Shown: positions 37,738 through 52,000, counted from the first letter of the stretch. The stretch is 64,000 nt of DNA from Antedon mediterranea (GCF_964355755.1 NC_092674.1:5275001-5339000), one strand, 5' to 3'. The notes: generated by a model not told the origin, from the letters alone. Made by a program: numbers and translations.

Positions 37738-39530
37738 TGCTCTAGGAGTGCTTTTTATTGAGATACTTGGTCAAGTAACACAAACCGGTAAATCAAGATG
37801 GCTGCCGGCATGTTGTTTTATATGGCAAGATTGCCAGGTTTATTAGTATAATTATTTAAATTTCTGGCAATAGTTTATGTACAAAATATGGAATTCATAA
37901 GTGGTAAAATAATATTGCCGTACTTTTGTAGTATTGTTTCTTTGCAGATAATATTTAGGTAAAAGTTTGCCTAGAAATAGATAATTCATTAAAATAAAAA
38001 ACAATACAAAGAAACAAAAAACCACCTAAATATTCAGGCCTATACTTAATGTCTGATTTCACTTTTATGTGTTTTCTATCGGAAACCATACACTGTATCT
38101 ATTCGAATTGATTGAGAATTTAAATTCCATTTATTTTGTCCAAATTTATTCCCAGGCAATCTTAAATATGACCCAAAATTGTAGATGAACTTCAACCTTA
38201 TTTATTTAGCTACAACAATAAATATATTAAAATTCAAAGTTTTTTTTTATTTCATTGGAACAATATTCACATTGTGACATAGTGACATTACATTCAAATA
38301 TATGATGTCATTGTCAGTTGGACATTTCTATTTTGAGTTTGTGACCAAGACTCCATCTAACCAAAATTTACTTTAATACAACACATTTTTTTTAATACAG
38401 TTTGATTTTTAAATCTTGTAATTATTTTATTAATTCACATTTGTCCTCCCAGTTTATAGTAACTTTAAAATCGGTTGGAATTAATTTGGCGTTTTTATTA
38501 TTTATAGATTTAAACATTTCTTTTGTGCCAAATTATTAACAGTAAAATATGAGATTGATCTCAGAAATACTTAGTTACTTATTTTCCTATTTTTATACTA
38601 ACATTGTTTAACAGTCAATGTTTTGTGTTGTTAATCTTTGTTGGTTTTAAAAAAACTTGATATTAATAATAAGATTTATTTACATATCCACAAAGTGCAG
38701 TTATAGTATTGTTATTTTGATAGTCACACATTTGGTGTTCACATCGCCAGAACATTCACCAATTTTTATTACTAACAACTTTGAAATATTTTTATAAATC
38801 GGCTGAACTTTGCCCTTCATGAACAAAATAGCATAATTGAAAATAGAATTATGTATTGTACTGTTTTGATTTGTAAGAAATAAGTGTCATATTGGCTAAT
38901 GAATATTCATTATACAGGTGTACACTAACTGTAATAAGTTCTTTTTTCTTAAGATCAACTAACAATGTATTAAGACAAATATTGGTACTCTTAATTTGTA
39001 TGTGACCAAAACTATACTTGCTCATTGTATTAACAATATTGATTAATTATTTAGGTTAAGTTTCAAAATTTAGAAGCTGCCTCGATAGATATTTACATTT
39101 AACTGGACTGACCATTACAAAATATGTGTCAATGTATCGTAAAATGATATTAAGATGAACATGTTTTTTTGTGTGTTTATTTACAATGTTTACGAAAATT
39201 ACAGCTCTGATTAAAATCCACCTATAATAAATATGTCTTCCTAAATATCAACAACCTTCCTGGCAACAGTTGCTTAGTTACCATTCATCCACCAAGTCAC
39301 ATGATGTAAATACAGTCTTAGTTTAGTTTAATATAAAGTTCTATTTTTTTTTACAGTTTACTTTTTTTGGATGATTTTTGCATTTTTTTTTTTTTGTAGA
39401 TTTATAATTCTTTATCAATTTGTATCATTTATATCGTATATGAGATACTAGTAAGTATTTACATTATTGCGGTGCCAAATTGTGTTTACTGTGATGTTTC
39501 CCAACAAATTATTATTACTAAAGTCCTGTT

Positions 39531-39663
39531 TACACTATTAAACTTTATGTGACAAAAATATGTGATGTGCCAAAATATGGTAGTGATATGACATCATTAT
39601 GTCCATTTATAGGCACATCATATTTTTTTTGTCACATAAAGTTTGATAGTGTAGAGAGAGCTT
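39531..39663 (-). mobile_element. TA-flanked palindromic MITE, copy 10
   Basis: TA|AAGTCCTGTTTACACTATTAAA on the left and GTTTGATAGTGTAGAGAGAGCTT|TA on the right, downstream of PAK. Confidence 0.85.
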
Positions 39664-39875
39664 TACAAATATAACATATGTTGTTCAATTGTATCGGTCA
39701 CGTTTAATTGCATATAAAAAAATAATAATTTTATACAATTACGATTAATTCATAAATGCACTGATATGCATAACTGAACAAATAATAGATTTAACTCTGA
39801 TTAATAATATTCAAATCCTTAATTGTTAAAATAAATAATTCAATATATATGCTCATTTGATTCAATAACAACTAT

Positions 39876-40120
39876 CAGGGGCGGTCGCAGGACTATTTTA
39901 AGGGGGTTGGCCAAAGAGTCCAGGACACTGAGTATTTAAATCAGCAGTTAATTAACACCACAATTTCCAAAATTCATTTACAAATATTCTTTTCCAGCCC
40001 TGGACTTCGATAACGTTATATAAATATTGTATACGATGAAATGGGATCTAAATTTTATTTTAGTATGAAATTAAAAGTGTTGCCCAGGCCACTAGGGCAA
40101 TACCCCTGGGTCCGCCCCTG
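39876..40120. mobile_element. Short element with CAGGGGCGG ends
   Basis: CAGGGGCGGTCGCAGGA on the left and TGGGTCCGCCCCTG on the right are inverted ends. The CAGGGGCGG terminus is typical of hAT-type non-autonomous elements in many animals. No clear target duplication is seen. Confidence 0.55.
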
Positions 40121-40905
40121 AGTATTTAATGATTTTTAATCATTGTTTATGTATACTACAGTGCTGGACGCTTTCTGATACAAATTGTAAAGAATAATTT
40201 TGTTCTTAGGTTCTCTACCCCTCCCAACTGCCCTAGTTATTCTTATAGTGTTTATTGAACTCAACTCAACTTAAACTGTCAAATGTAAAAAAAAAAAGAC
40301 CTTATATATTAATGATGTATATATAATATCCATATTTGGTATGATTATTGAACCATGCTTAATAGTAGAGATGATTTACATTATTTGAAAACAAAACATT
40401 AAGTCTGAAATTGCCCAAGATATATTTTTTATGTTTTTTTTTGTGTAAATTAATGGTTACTTACCGATTGTTTTATATTTAATGTTTTTTTTTTTAGGTT
40501 TAAAGTTGTTTATGTAAGAATTTATGATAAGATATAATTGAATGACTTGTATTTGTAAGTACTATTGTCAGTAATAGTATTATAGTAAATGTTTATTGAA
40601 CATTAAGGATTAGTAGAATTGAATGTAATAATGTTTCTTTTCAAGTCTTTTTATGTAATAACACATCCGTTATATAAATATCTATATACATAGTTAATTA
40701 ATTGGTAACAATCTTTAACAAGTTTTTGATTATTGAATCATGAATAATTTGTTTTTAGGATTAAGTTTTGATTTAAGAAATGATAACGTGGCATTCATTA
40801 TTTGATAGTTATGTGATATTCATGATCTGGTACACATAATCATGATGTCATATTTATCATGTGATGTCATTATCATACTCATCATGTGAGTCATAATGAT
40901 GTGAT

Positions 40906-41115
40906 ATACCTGCCAACTTCAGAGAGTAAATAATTGCAAATTTACAGCATATCAGGGATTTTTTCACCTTCCTGTACAAATTACAAATAGCACAAAATAT
41001 TTAAATCTTGAAACAATCTACTGTGATTTAATATGTTTAATAAATTAAAATTTAATTAAATTTTGGTGGGTGAGAAAAAAGTAATATACTGCATATTGGT
41101 AAAGTTGGCAGGTAT
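40906..41115. mobile_element. MITE with ATACCTGCCAACTT ends inside a minisatellite
   Basis: ATACCTGCCAACTT (40906-40919) is exactly mirrored by AAGTTGGCAGGTAT (41102-41115). GTGATGTCAT-type repeat words flank it on both sides. Confidence 0.8.
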
Positions 41116-41121
41116 GCATAT

Positions 41122-41475
41122 GATGTCATCCTTATGTGTGATGCCATACTAATTGTGTGATGTCATACTTATGTGTGATGCCATACTAATTGTGTGATGT
41201 CATACTCATTGTGTGATGTCATACTTAATGTGTGATGTCATACTTATTGTGTGATGTCATACTTATTGTGTGATGTCATACTTATTGTGTGATGTCATAC
41301 TAATCACTGTATGATGCCATACTAATTGTGTGATGTCATACATATAACTGTATGATGTCATACATATGACTGTATGATGTCATACATATCACTGTATGAT
41401 GTCATACATATCACTGTATGATGTCATACATATCACTGTATGATGTTATACTAATTGTGTGATGTCATACTCATG
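41122..41475. repeat. TGTGTGATGTCATACTTAT minisatellite (about 17 units)
   Basis: Units of 19-22 bases with the invariant core TGATGTCATAC (some TGATGCCATAC) alternate with TTATTGTG, TAATTGTG or ATATCACTGTA spacers. The core is one base from the CRE/ATF palindrome TGACGTCA. The array begins before 40906 in weaker form. Confidence 0.9.
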
Positions 41476-41864
41476 ACATGATCATTTCATCACAATATAA
41501 ATAAGGATTTTTTTTCTTCAAATAGTCATGTGATGATCATATGAAAAGTATATGTATAATTGTGAGTAGAAACAGAAGTGTAAAGGGAAGTCTCATAAAA
41601 TTAACCATAAGATTTAAAATGTTTGGAATTTCATTTTGTTTCTCTCGTTTTCCTACATACACCAACATTTACTTCAGTGAGTAATTGCTGCACATAATTT
41701 AACAGACTGTATCATTATATATAGAGGATCACCCAGACTTGAATGGACAATCAAATGGTAAAGAAGTATGAATATGTATTTACTTTAATAATTGGTCAGA
41801 TGCCCTACTCTCATAATTTGTTCTTTATACTAAGTACATGGAGAATACTTTTGAACAAATTTGC

Positions 41865-41945
41865 AAGTAATTCTCGGTTAAGACTCAAACCCACAACCTC
41901 CAGATTACTAGACTGGCGTTCATACCTCTAGACCACTTAGCTTGC
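41865..41945 (-). repeat. tRNA-like sequence, minus strand (SINE head or tRNA relic)
   Basis: Read on the minus strand: AAGTGGTCTAGAGGTATGAA (A-box region), then CTAGTAATCTGGAGGTTGTG and GGGTTTGAGTCTTAACC (B-box region). It has tRNA-like order and spacing, but a weak B box and no clear acceptor-stem pairing. Confidence 0.4.
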
Positions 41946-42088
41946 ACTGATAGCTAGGGGTTAGATTCGAGGCCAAGAAAGTATTGTGTACTGCACCAAC
42001 ATTTTAATAATGCAAATTAATTGTGTAAATAATTTATCATTAACGCAGTGGTGTAACACTGGGCAAAGGCCTCTGGTTTAGCACTATT

Positions 42089-42228
42089 AAAGCTTGGTTC
42101 CCACTAGGATGGAATGTAGCGACGTAAACGCAGGCGAATTGACCAATCAAACATGATTTAATATTCAAACTTGTGACTTACGATTGGCTTACGTCTTTAC
42201 GTTGTGTCCTAGTGAGAACCAAGAGCTT
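42089..42228. mobile_element. MITE with AAGCTTGGTTCCCACTAG ends, copy 3
   Basis: AAGCTTGGTTCCCACTAGGA on the left and TCCTAGTGAGAACCAAGAGCTT on the right. The interior is shorter than in copies 1 and 2. Confidence 0.75.
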
Positions 42229-44266
42229 CTCCAACGCTGGGTAGTTGGACTGCTCATGCTCTGAGGCCCCTAAAGCCCCTGAGTTTATCATAGCTGTACC
42301 GGGACTGCATTAACGGTATATCATAGTACTTTAACCGGTCATGTTTTTTGTAGTTCCTATAATATGCCATATACACAGTTTTGGCTTGCACAAATTTTAT
42401 TTATTTATTATTTAGTTTTCATTCTCTGTTTTCATTCTCTAAATGTATGTATCTCTCTTACTTTTGCAGTTTGATCAACTACTGTACACTCATGGCAACT
42501 TTCCCCTAGATGTGTAGATGCATATGTTATAGCTTATAACTGGAGGTAAAAAGTCTTTAAATTTAGAGCAAAAGTAGTCATTTTTACATCTTCTTCCTAG
42601 TTTCAAAAGTGACTGAAAACAAATACAGTAAATAGTAGAGCAGAGAGATAAATACAGAATTATTTTAATAACTAAGACATTTTATACAAAAACCATATTT
42701 TATTAATACGTTATTACTTCTTCGTAAACAAGGATGGCAATACTCCACTTCATTTGAGTATATATAACAATTGTCATACTATTTAGCACATATAATCTTA
42801 AACAATTGTCATACACTAGATGGTTCGCTCGCGTACCATCTAGGTCGTGCCCACAGATGGTTCTCGAATACATAATAATTTCAGCGTTAAAAAACTGGCG
42901 ATTTCAAATGTACGTACAATAATACATGTCGTTTACAGGAACGAATAAATAGACAATGATTTATGTACTCAACTAAAATTAGCACCCTGAGAATTACTTC
43001 CGAAAGAGAAACTTGTCACAAAATGAGACCAATTGTTTAAGTCAAATTTAAACAAACTTAATTTGTGTTTTGTATGTAACATTAGGGGTGAGGGATGGGG
43101 AAGAGGATGGGTGCAAAGACGAACAATTTTTAAATATATTAAATATATTCTTTATCCATTTAGTAACGAAATATTAATTGTTTTCATGTTTTACAAATAA
43201 TATACCACTAAACACAGTAAAACATTGCTATGTAATACTTTGTTGAAACTATCACCGTCCTAGTCGATTGAAATAGTACAGTACATGTAACGATACATCA
43301 CTACGACGTGTATGTTTATATAATGTAAAACAATTTGTGAAAACCACCTCTATTCGAGGAAAATCATAAATTCGATTTAATCGTCAATAAATATTAAATT
43401 ATCTAACTCAACTTAATTAGTAGGCCTAATGGTTTTCAATTGTTTCTTAGAGCCAATTCATACTTAAGTTGGTTCTTACCCTACCCACCAAAGTTGTTCT
43501 GCGTTTAGGGGATGTGATGCACCGTAGGCCTATCCTGTACTGGCTTTACAACGCTACTCATGCCAGTGAGGGAAGGGTGATGATGTGGGTGGTTTAAATG
43601 CAATAATAAAGATTTTTACATAATATACTGCGACTGAAAACGCTAGCTCATTATCCGTTTAAAAAAAATTATATCCAACCTCTGCAGCACAGATTGAAAA
43701 AAAAATGGATCAAATTTCTGTTATGAGTATACAGTACTTGCCTTTACGACGCCTGAGGGAATAGACACTTGTGGAACAGAGATTGGAATGTTCCATTCAT
43801 CGCAAATCAATACATTTGTATAAACGTATATTAAATCTATCAAAATAGTATTTTTTAAAGAAAAGCGGCCTGTCTTCAACATTGTGATGCTGTACTCGAG
43901 CTGTTCAACCGGTTTTCAGCCATTAAAAACAATTATCGTAGGAGGAGATAGGAAAATGCGAAGCATCCTCGTATTATTGTATGTGGGTATTTTTCAAGAC
44001 GGACATCCATTAGACAGTGTATACCACGATCGAAAAACACCCCTATTTGGGGCAAATCGTTGAACCTAAATTCGTTTTAATTGTCAATAACTAATTATCT
44101 AACTCAATTTAATTAGTAAACAGGGTTACATCAGGTGGTTAAAATCAGTACCGAGATTCTAACCAACTTTATATACCATCGAGTAAACATTCTAGAAATA
44201 ACGCGCGATTTACCGAATTTTGCCCTTACGTAAATTTATATATAGATGACCTACCTTAGAAATATT

Positions 44267-44530
44267 GACAGTCTACTTCATACAGCATGGGGCATCAGTA
44301 ACATTGCAAAATAAGGTAATTTTTTTGTTCACAATTATACACTTATGGTATGACAGTACACACTCAAATTTACACATTTATTTCCTTGTATTATATCAAC
44401 AAAAAAGAAAATGATTTACTATATGTATTGGTTGAAGTGACAGTCTTCATACAGCATGGGGCATCAGTAACATTGCAAAATAAGGTAATTTTTTTGTTCA
44501 CAATTATACACTTACTGTATGACAGTACAT
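44267..44530. repeat. Direct duplication of about 173 bp
   Basis: TTCATACAGCATGGGGCATC and about 80 following bases occur at 44277 and again at 44447 with very few differences. Confidence 0.8.
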
Positions 44531-44804
44531 ACACATACCTACATTGTGACTGTTTATTTCAGTTTAAGACTAGGCCTATATTTTTTAGCTATATTTTTTT
44601 AGGAATTCAAAGTACCCTGTTGATCTGTACCCGTACCCTGGAAGCTAAAAACCCCATAAATGTACCCAATTTTAATTCCTTATATTAGTCTAGGCATGTT
44701 ATTTGCTGTTAGTGAATTTGAATCACTATTCCAATTGATGAAAATTCATGCATAAGACATTATGCTCTACAAAACTTAAAATTAGTGAGACAAAAATCCT
44801 AGCA

Positions 44805-44878
44805 CCACACATGAATTGAACCCAGACCCTGGAGATTGGTAGGCAAGGATCTTACCACCAAGCTACAACTCTACTCTA
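44805..44878 (-). repeat. tRNA-like sequence, minus strand
   Basis: On the minus strand GTAGCTTGGTGGTAAGATCC (A-box-like), CTTGCCTACCAATCTCC and GGGTTCAATTC (B-box-like) follow in tRNA order. The B box deviates (GGTTCAATTC), so it is read as a relic or SINE head. Confidence 0.4.
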
Positions 44879-45661
44879 AATATAATCAAGTACAGAAAAT
44901 GATTTTTTCCAAATTGTAAAAGATATAAGAAAGTTAATGTTTTCAAATTTGAAATATTACAAATACCGGTGCAGTATAAAACAAAGATACAATTTATCAA
45001 ATAAATTTCTTCTACACATAATCTATATACAAAGAAAATATCTGCTAATGTCAGTTAGCTATAAACAATGTTCCTACAAGGTAATATATTCATGTTTACT
45101 GCAATTTAAACATACAGTACTGTACATACAAAATAATAATAATAATCAAGTGTGATGAATATAAATAGTTTTCCATCAACGGGGATTAAAATATATTCAT
45201 AGTTGATTCGGTTTTTGAAATACAAAATACATATAAAATCAAATTTCTACAGCTACTATTATAAGGATGTTTAAAAAAATATCTCTTAAATCACTATAAA
45301 TTAGTAATGTTTTTCCTAATATTCTGTAATATATTTTTGCAGAGAGAGCACCATTACAGTGGAATGATAAGATTGTTAGGTCAGTATTAACAATAGATGT
45401 TTCCATTTTAACCTTTGACCTATTTCTTATTTAGGGGAGAGGATGTACTAATGGATGGTTAACATGTGCAAACAGCTCCATTAAATATATCAATAAGAAC
45501 CATTACCTATCCACAAATGTCACATTCTAAGGACATCACCACCCCCTCCCCATGATCATATATTAATTCTTAAATCCTCAGTACTATATTTTGTGCTAAT
45601 TCCTTCCTCTTTTCTCTCTAACCATATTCCCACCTTTCTCTTCAAACCATCCATTTTCACA

Positions 45662-46055
45662 ATAATATTGATATAAAATAAATTCTGATATCACCAATTA
45701 TTGATATCAATAAATTGTGATACCAATAAATATTGATATAAAAATAAATGTTAATATCAAAAAATATTGATAAAAAATAAATGTTGATATCAATAAACAC
45801 TGATATCAATAAATATTGATAAAAACAAAATGTTGAAATCAATAAATATTCATAAAAAAATAATGTTGATATCAATAAATATTGATGAAAATAAATGTTG
45901 ATATCAATAAATACCGATATCAATAAATTCTTATATCAATAAATATTGATATCAATAAATATTGATATCAATAAATATTGATATCAATAAATATTGATAT
46001 CAATAAATATTGATATCAATAAATTGATATCAATAAATATTGATGTGAATAAATA
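45662..46055. repeat. Palindromic ATATTGATATCAATAAAT minisatellite abutting the UXS1 stop codon
   Basis: An 18-base self-complementary unit (TTGATATCAATAAATA) repeats about 20 times, irregular on the left and perfect at 45940-46045. It lies within 20 bases of the UXS1 stop codon (46072-46074), so the UXS1 3' UTR must begin in it. Confidence 0.9.
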
Positions 46056-46071
46056 TCATCAATTTAATGTT

Positions 46072-49000
46072 CTACTTGTGAGCATCTCGTAAAAACTTTG
46101 GCTGCCACATCTTTTCACTGTGTTTAAGTTCGGTTCGGAAATATGCCACTGTTTTTGAGATCCCCTCTTCAAGCGGTACCTAGAAGACAGAAGAAAAAAC
46201 ATGCAAGTCCAACATTAATGTCGGTTGTCATGAGGGCTAGAAGGATTAAATAAATTACCCCCACTTGTCATAAGCATTAACTAGCACATTTATCTTCTTA
46301 AAATAAATGACCCCCCCCATTTGTTGATATATATCAAAAGAATAAGCAAAGTGAAGGTGATGTGATGGAAATGGATTGGACATGAGTTACGAATGGAGGA
46401 ATAGCTGCAATTGTATGACAGCTTTAACATGGTCTCCAGAAGATAGGATAAAAGTTGGACGTTCAAAAACAACATGGAGAAAAGAGAAAAAGAGAGAGCT
46501 GGGATGGAAATCATGGAACCAAGCCAAACCTGTTGCCAGGGTCTGGGTGCATTGGCAGAGTAACCTTGCAGCTTTATGGGCTAAAGGGCCCGAAGAGGAT
46601 AGGAAGGTAGTTGATATATACTGACCTGTGGTTCCCAGCCCAATAGCTTCTTGGCTTTGCTGATATCTGGTTTCCTTTTCTTGGGGTCATCTTCTGCCGC
46701 TTCTTTATGTACTATCTCACTAGATCCTCCTGATAGAAAATAATATAAAAATCTCGTAAAAGTAAAGAAACTTTAAATGGTACGAAATTGATTTAGGATA
46801 TCTATAGAATCTTTCAATATAATTTTCAGTAATAAAGATTGATATCTAATTTTATGCCTAGAATTGAAGGTGTATTGGTGAGGGTCATCATAACAATTAC
46901 TAACCAACGAAAGTTTTAATTATTTTAGCAAATTCCAAAATGGTGTGTTCATCTGGATTTCCCTGAAAAAAAAGTAAAACCTTTTAAACATAATTTATAA
47001 CAATTAACATAATTTATAACTATTAATTGCACTGTATATGTAGACTATTGCTAGACTATTGCTAGACTATTCAGGGCACTATTATTGAAAAATATTGTCA
47101 AGGCAAGCTTTCCAAAATAGTGACCTTAGGAAGTTGTGCAATAAATGTATATATACTTACTATATTTACAGGACTTGAAACTTCACTATTCATTAATTTT
47201 ATAAGTCCATCAACTAAATCTCTATAAAAATGAAATTTAATAATTAAAAGTTAGATAAAATCATAAAACGAAATGGTCTATTCAGCATTCAGTTTTAATT
47301 TCTTTAAAGCTTTTTATAAACTATCAAACTAGTGTGATGTGCCCAAAAATAGTAGTGATATGCCCAAATATGGTAGTGATATGACATCATCATGTCCATA
47401 CAATATATGGGCACATCACATTTTTTTGTCACATAAAGTTTGATAGTGTAGACAGAGCTTACGACATATAACAACTTACGTTACATATTGAAATGAGCGT
47501 GTCTGTGTTCCCGTTCCATATATGGTGATGGGGTCACCTTGCAGTGCCTGCATAATGAAGTTACTGACAACACGCCCATCAGCCATGTGCATACGTGGGC
47601 CAAATGTGTTAAATATTCTGGCAACTCTTACTTCAACATTTTCCTTTATGTGGCAGAATAGATAAAAAATATTTTGATAATGTATTTTTTAATAAAATAT
47701 CAAGGCTGTAGCGAAAGGATAAAAACAGACGAGGCAAAGATGTTTTAAATATAATTATCTATATAAAATATGATGATCTATGCTGGGGAATTGGGTGGGT
47801 GGTGAAAATCGAAAATTTCAGAAAAGTCGCTCAACCTTGTCTGCCTCATGCTGGACCTGAATATATGTATTTTTAATATCAATAACTTAGTAAATCAATT
47901 ATAAAAATGGAAATGAAATTAATCAAACCTGTTTTGCGTAAGCGTAACACATCGTTTCAGCTACTCGCTTGCCCTCATCATAACATGCCCTTGGTCCAAT
48001 CGGATTTACATGACCCCAATATTCCTCTGTTTGTGGATGTTGCTCTGGATCTGTGTGCATTTGAAATAACAACAAATTCATTCTTTGCTAAAGTATATTT
48101 TAATACAGTATTGGTAAATATTTTTTTAACTCTCAAACTGCATTAAGATTTCACTTAAGCTCTGTCTACACTATCAAACATTAAGTGTAAAATGTGATGT
48201 GCCCATATATGGACATGATGATGTCATATCACTACCAAATTAGGGCATATCACTACCAAATTTGGGCATATCACTACCATATTTGGGCACATCAAACTTT
48301 TTTGGTAAAACTAGTTTGATTGTGTAGACAGATTTTTATACTACTACTACTGCCAATCTATTACCTCCATAGACTTCAGATGTTGATGCGAGCAGTAGCC
48401 TAGCCTTGACACGCTTTGCCAGGCCTAGCATGTTCAACGTTCCCATTGAGTTAGTCTTGATAGTTTTAATAGGATTATACATGTAGTGAGGTGGAGATGC
48501 TGGAGATGCAAGATGGTAGATCTGGTCAACTGTAACAAATAATAAATAATTACGTTTGTATAATGCTATTTTAAATATCAGTGCTCATGGTTCTGTGGAC
48601 TAAGATGCAACACTTTTCAACTATATGCTTCTCACAGGGTCACTGATGCCAACTCTAACACTCCTCCATCTGTCCAGGACAGTGTCTATATGTAAACTAG
48701 TACACTGACGTAACCCCTACTCGTCTTGATGGTACTAGGTGGTTTAAACCCACTGTCGAAACGCCAATTTACACATACGAGCGGTAACGGTAAGCGGAAA
48801 ACCGTGTAGCTTGTCTCGCGTAGAATCTGTATCTATCCCGAGTGCAAACCGTCTGTCCGCTCAGCGCTTTGTGTAAATGGTCATAAGGAATAACATAAAT
48901 TCTATATTTTGATTACCATTAATTGGCCTTTAACCGCTTGGCCACTCACTAAAAATGAAAAAAGATCGCTCTATACACATAGTATAACATTCGAGTGGCC

Positions 49001-52000
49001 AAGTATGTTAAGACAGTGATTGAAAATTAATGACAATACCTTCTATTAACAGCGGTTCCACAATGTCATGGTTAATTAGCTCAAAATTATTGTGTCCCAA
49101 CCAATGCTCAACATTACGTTTACGCCCAGTGAAGAAGTTATCAGCGACGGTCACCTCATGTCCCTCCATCATTAACCGATCAACTAGATGAGAGCCAACA
49201 AATCCTGACCCACCAGTAATCTAACAGGTTAAAAATGAATACAGAGAATACTCTAATAATTACATAAAACACTCAACACAAATTAAGGAGACATAAAATC
49301 ATTGATTAAACAAAGTGTGCCTTCAACATATTCAACTACTCACCAGTATTCGTTTGCGATCTTTTTCTGTAAGGAACTTCACTTCTGGATATTTTCGAGT
49401 AGTTCTAAGAGAACAATTCAAAATCTTATTACAAGTTTACTACAGTGCGAATGCAGGATTGTTTAAATGTGGGAACACTAAAATGATTATGTAAATAGTC
49501 ATTGTAGCTGTCAAATGGAGTGTGCGTCCAAAGTGCTACCTCACTGGATCTGCTCCTAGTTTATTAGGATAAGCTAAAATGTAATGGGTTTGTCTATGCT
49601 TTAATATATAGATTGTTTTCATGACAATGGGGTGGGGTTATATACTGGGATGGGCTTATGCCTGAGTCGCTCTAGTGTCTCTCTGATCTCTGTGTTACTT
49701 ACTTATTTTCCATTTCTTTGATCTTGTCAACCAGTGGCTGAACAATCTGTAAAAATTATAATAGATCTTAAATATATTCTATAACATTTAAGTTCCTAAT
49801 ATCACATTTACTAAGAGTTATGATTAGCATATTACACAAGATATAATATTTTGTAAAATATTTTTAAAAATCATACCTTTCTTATTTCTTGTTCAATATC
49901 TGAATCATCCATCCCTCTTTCTCTGCAAATTAAACAAAATAATAATAGGCCTAGTTCATTGCTATAGAGCGCATATAAGCTTAGCAAGCTCTCAATGCGC
50001 ACTGCACATTATTACCACGGTCATTTTTTGGATCAAACACGTATGGAAACATACTCCCATAATAATGCAGCTAGTAATCAGCGCAAAGTTGTGTCTTGAT
50101 CTAATCGGGTACCCATTTATACACCTGGGTGGAGAGAGGCAAATTGAAGTAAAGTGTCTTGCATAAGGATATAAGCAATGCGGTGAAAGTTGGATTTGGA
50201 CCACGATCTCACGATCAGTAATCCAACGTCTTTGTAATGTATGTTATCATTTATTGTAGATATTATGAGATTAAGCAACAAATGTTAATTTTTTTTAGGA
50301 TTAGTGTAATTACAACCCATTATTTATATTATTTATGAGATTAACTGGATTAAGGACAATTTACACAGACAAGTGGTAACAGTAAGCAGAAAATCGCATA
50401 GCTTGTCTCACATAGAATATGTATCTACTATGAGCAGAAACCACCCGTCGGCTCTGCATTTTCTGTAAATAGTCATAAGGAATTACATACGGTAGATCTA
50501 TATCCACCACTCGTCTGTGTAAATTGGTCTTAAGTGTTTAAAAAACTATATTTGAATCTTACCTGGAAGATACTCCTGTTTTGCCAACTCCACAACACAC
50601 GCCTGGAAAGAAATATAAAAGGAAATAACTACAGTACTATTAGTGTAAGAAACAGAAAAAGCAATTAATACCAATCAAAACACATTAATTACAATATGTT
50701 TAACATTCTGCTATACAATTGCTATAATTGAAACCAAACTAAAACAGAACTGCTAAACAAAGAAAAAAGTAAAAACAATTTAGCTTTTGAAAACAATATT
50801 GATATGACCTTATTTGGTCACAAAAATAACAAACCTGCTGTGATTCAATAAATATATAATAAGATGAGTGTATTGAATTAATTCAAATAGCACTCTTCAG
50901 TGGCAGGTCCAAGATTTTGAAATGGGAAAGGGGAAGGGGTGTGGGTTATCAGAAAGCTGAGACCTCACCACCATCACTTTGAATCTACTATGCTACATCA
51001 AGGTAACTGCTTAGAAAACTTCGGTACATGATAATTTGGCAGGCATTCTAATGGATTAATATACTTTATTTGAGAACTTCAAATCAAATTTAAAAGTAAA
51101 AGAAAACAAAATACATAACAAAAAAAGAATAATGCTACGGAAGGAGTGAGAATGACCCCATGATAGTCAAAACATTCCTCGTTTTTGTAGCATTTATTTT
51201 TCTTTAAAAAAAAATTAATTCTGGATTTCCTATTATTTATTAAAAACAAACTTACCTTTCTTCCTTAAAAAAGCTGAAAAAAAAGTATATTTTACTCTCT
51301 ACAAGTACCAGCGATATAATGATTATTTTTTATCAAAATTCTAGCTACAACAACTACCCATTAAATTTAATTAAGCAAAAAAAAATGTTTAATTTATGAA
51401 TTAAATTATTATGTAAATTTAAAGTTGCAGTAATTCTTTCAATCGTTCAATATATTAAATTATAATTTATATTACTGGTAATCAAATCTGAAACATATTT
51501 TAATTATTATATCCTATTGTTTAAATCTTTTGAAAATAACATTAATTACAATAAATTAACACAAGCAAAATATATAATTGATTCCACTAATTTAAATCGC
51601 ATTTTAAGATATTCTTAAATTTACATATTAAAATATAATAGTGATTTATTCACAGAATTTTGTTGTATATCAAATAAACCATGTAAGCCAGCCAATTAGA
51701 ATATTATATAATATTTCTATGGAATAATATACTGTACAGTACATTTTGTACTACAAAACAATAACATGTGATATTAACTCTAATATTTATTGTTGTTACC
51801 CGATTCTTTTAAACAATCGTCTGTAGGATCGCAAGTTTGCGGTTCATCGTCATTCGCGTCCGTTTTAGATTCTTCACAAGTCTCGAGACGCTCACACATT
51901 GACATGGCATTTATATTATCGAAAATCAATATGATCAGTCCAACAAACCGAAATATACGATTTAAATCCATGTTTTTGCTAATGAATAAACACTGGTTTT

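Larger units (their letters stand above)
37738..46071. other. PAK 3' UTR region and PAK-UXS1 convergent intergenic DNA
   Basis: No coding exon is supported in these 8.3 kb. The first part is presumably PAK 3' UTR; several AATAAA words occur, and I cannot choose the cleavage site. Repeats noted separately lie at 39.5, 39.9, 40.9, 41.1, 42.1, 44.3 and 45.7 kb. Near 42.82 kb there is a small inverted repeat (AGATGGTTCGCTCGCGTACCATCT). Near 43.3 and 44.05 kb two related stretches share 'TAACTCAAxTTAATTAGTA'. Confidence 0.5.

Noticed and set aside
41122-41475. CRISPR-like array
   Set aside because: Units of 19-22 bp are head-to-tail with no unique spacers and the genome is clearly eukaryotic; it is a minisatellite.
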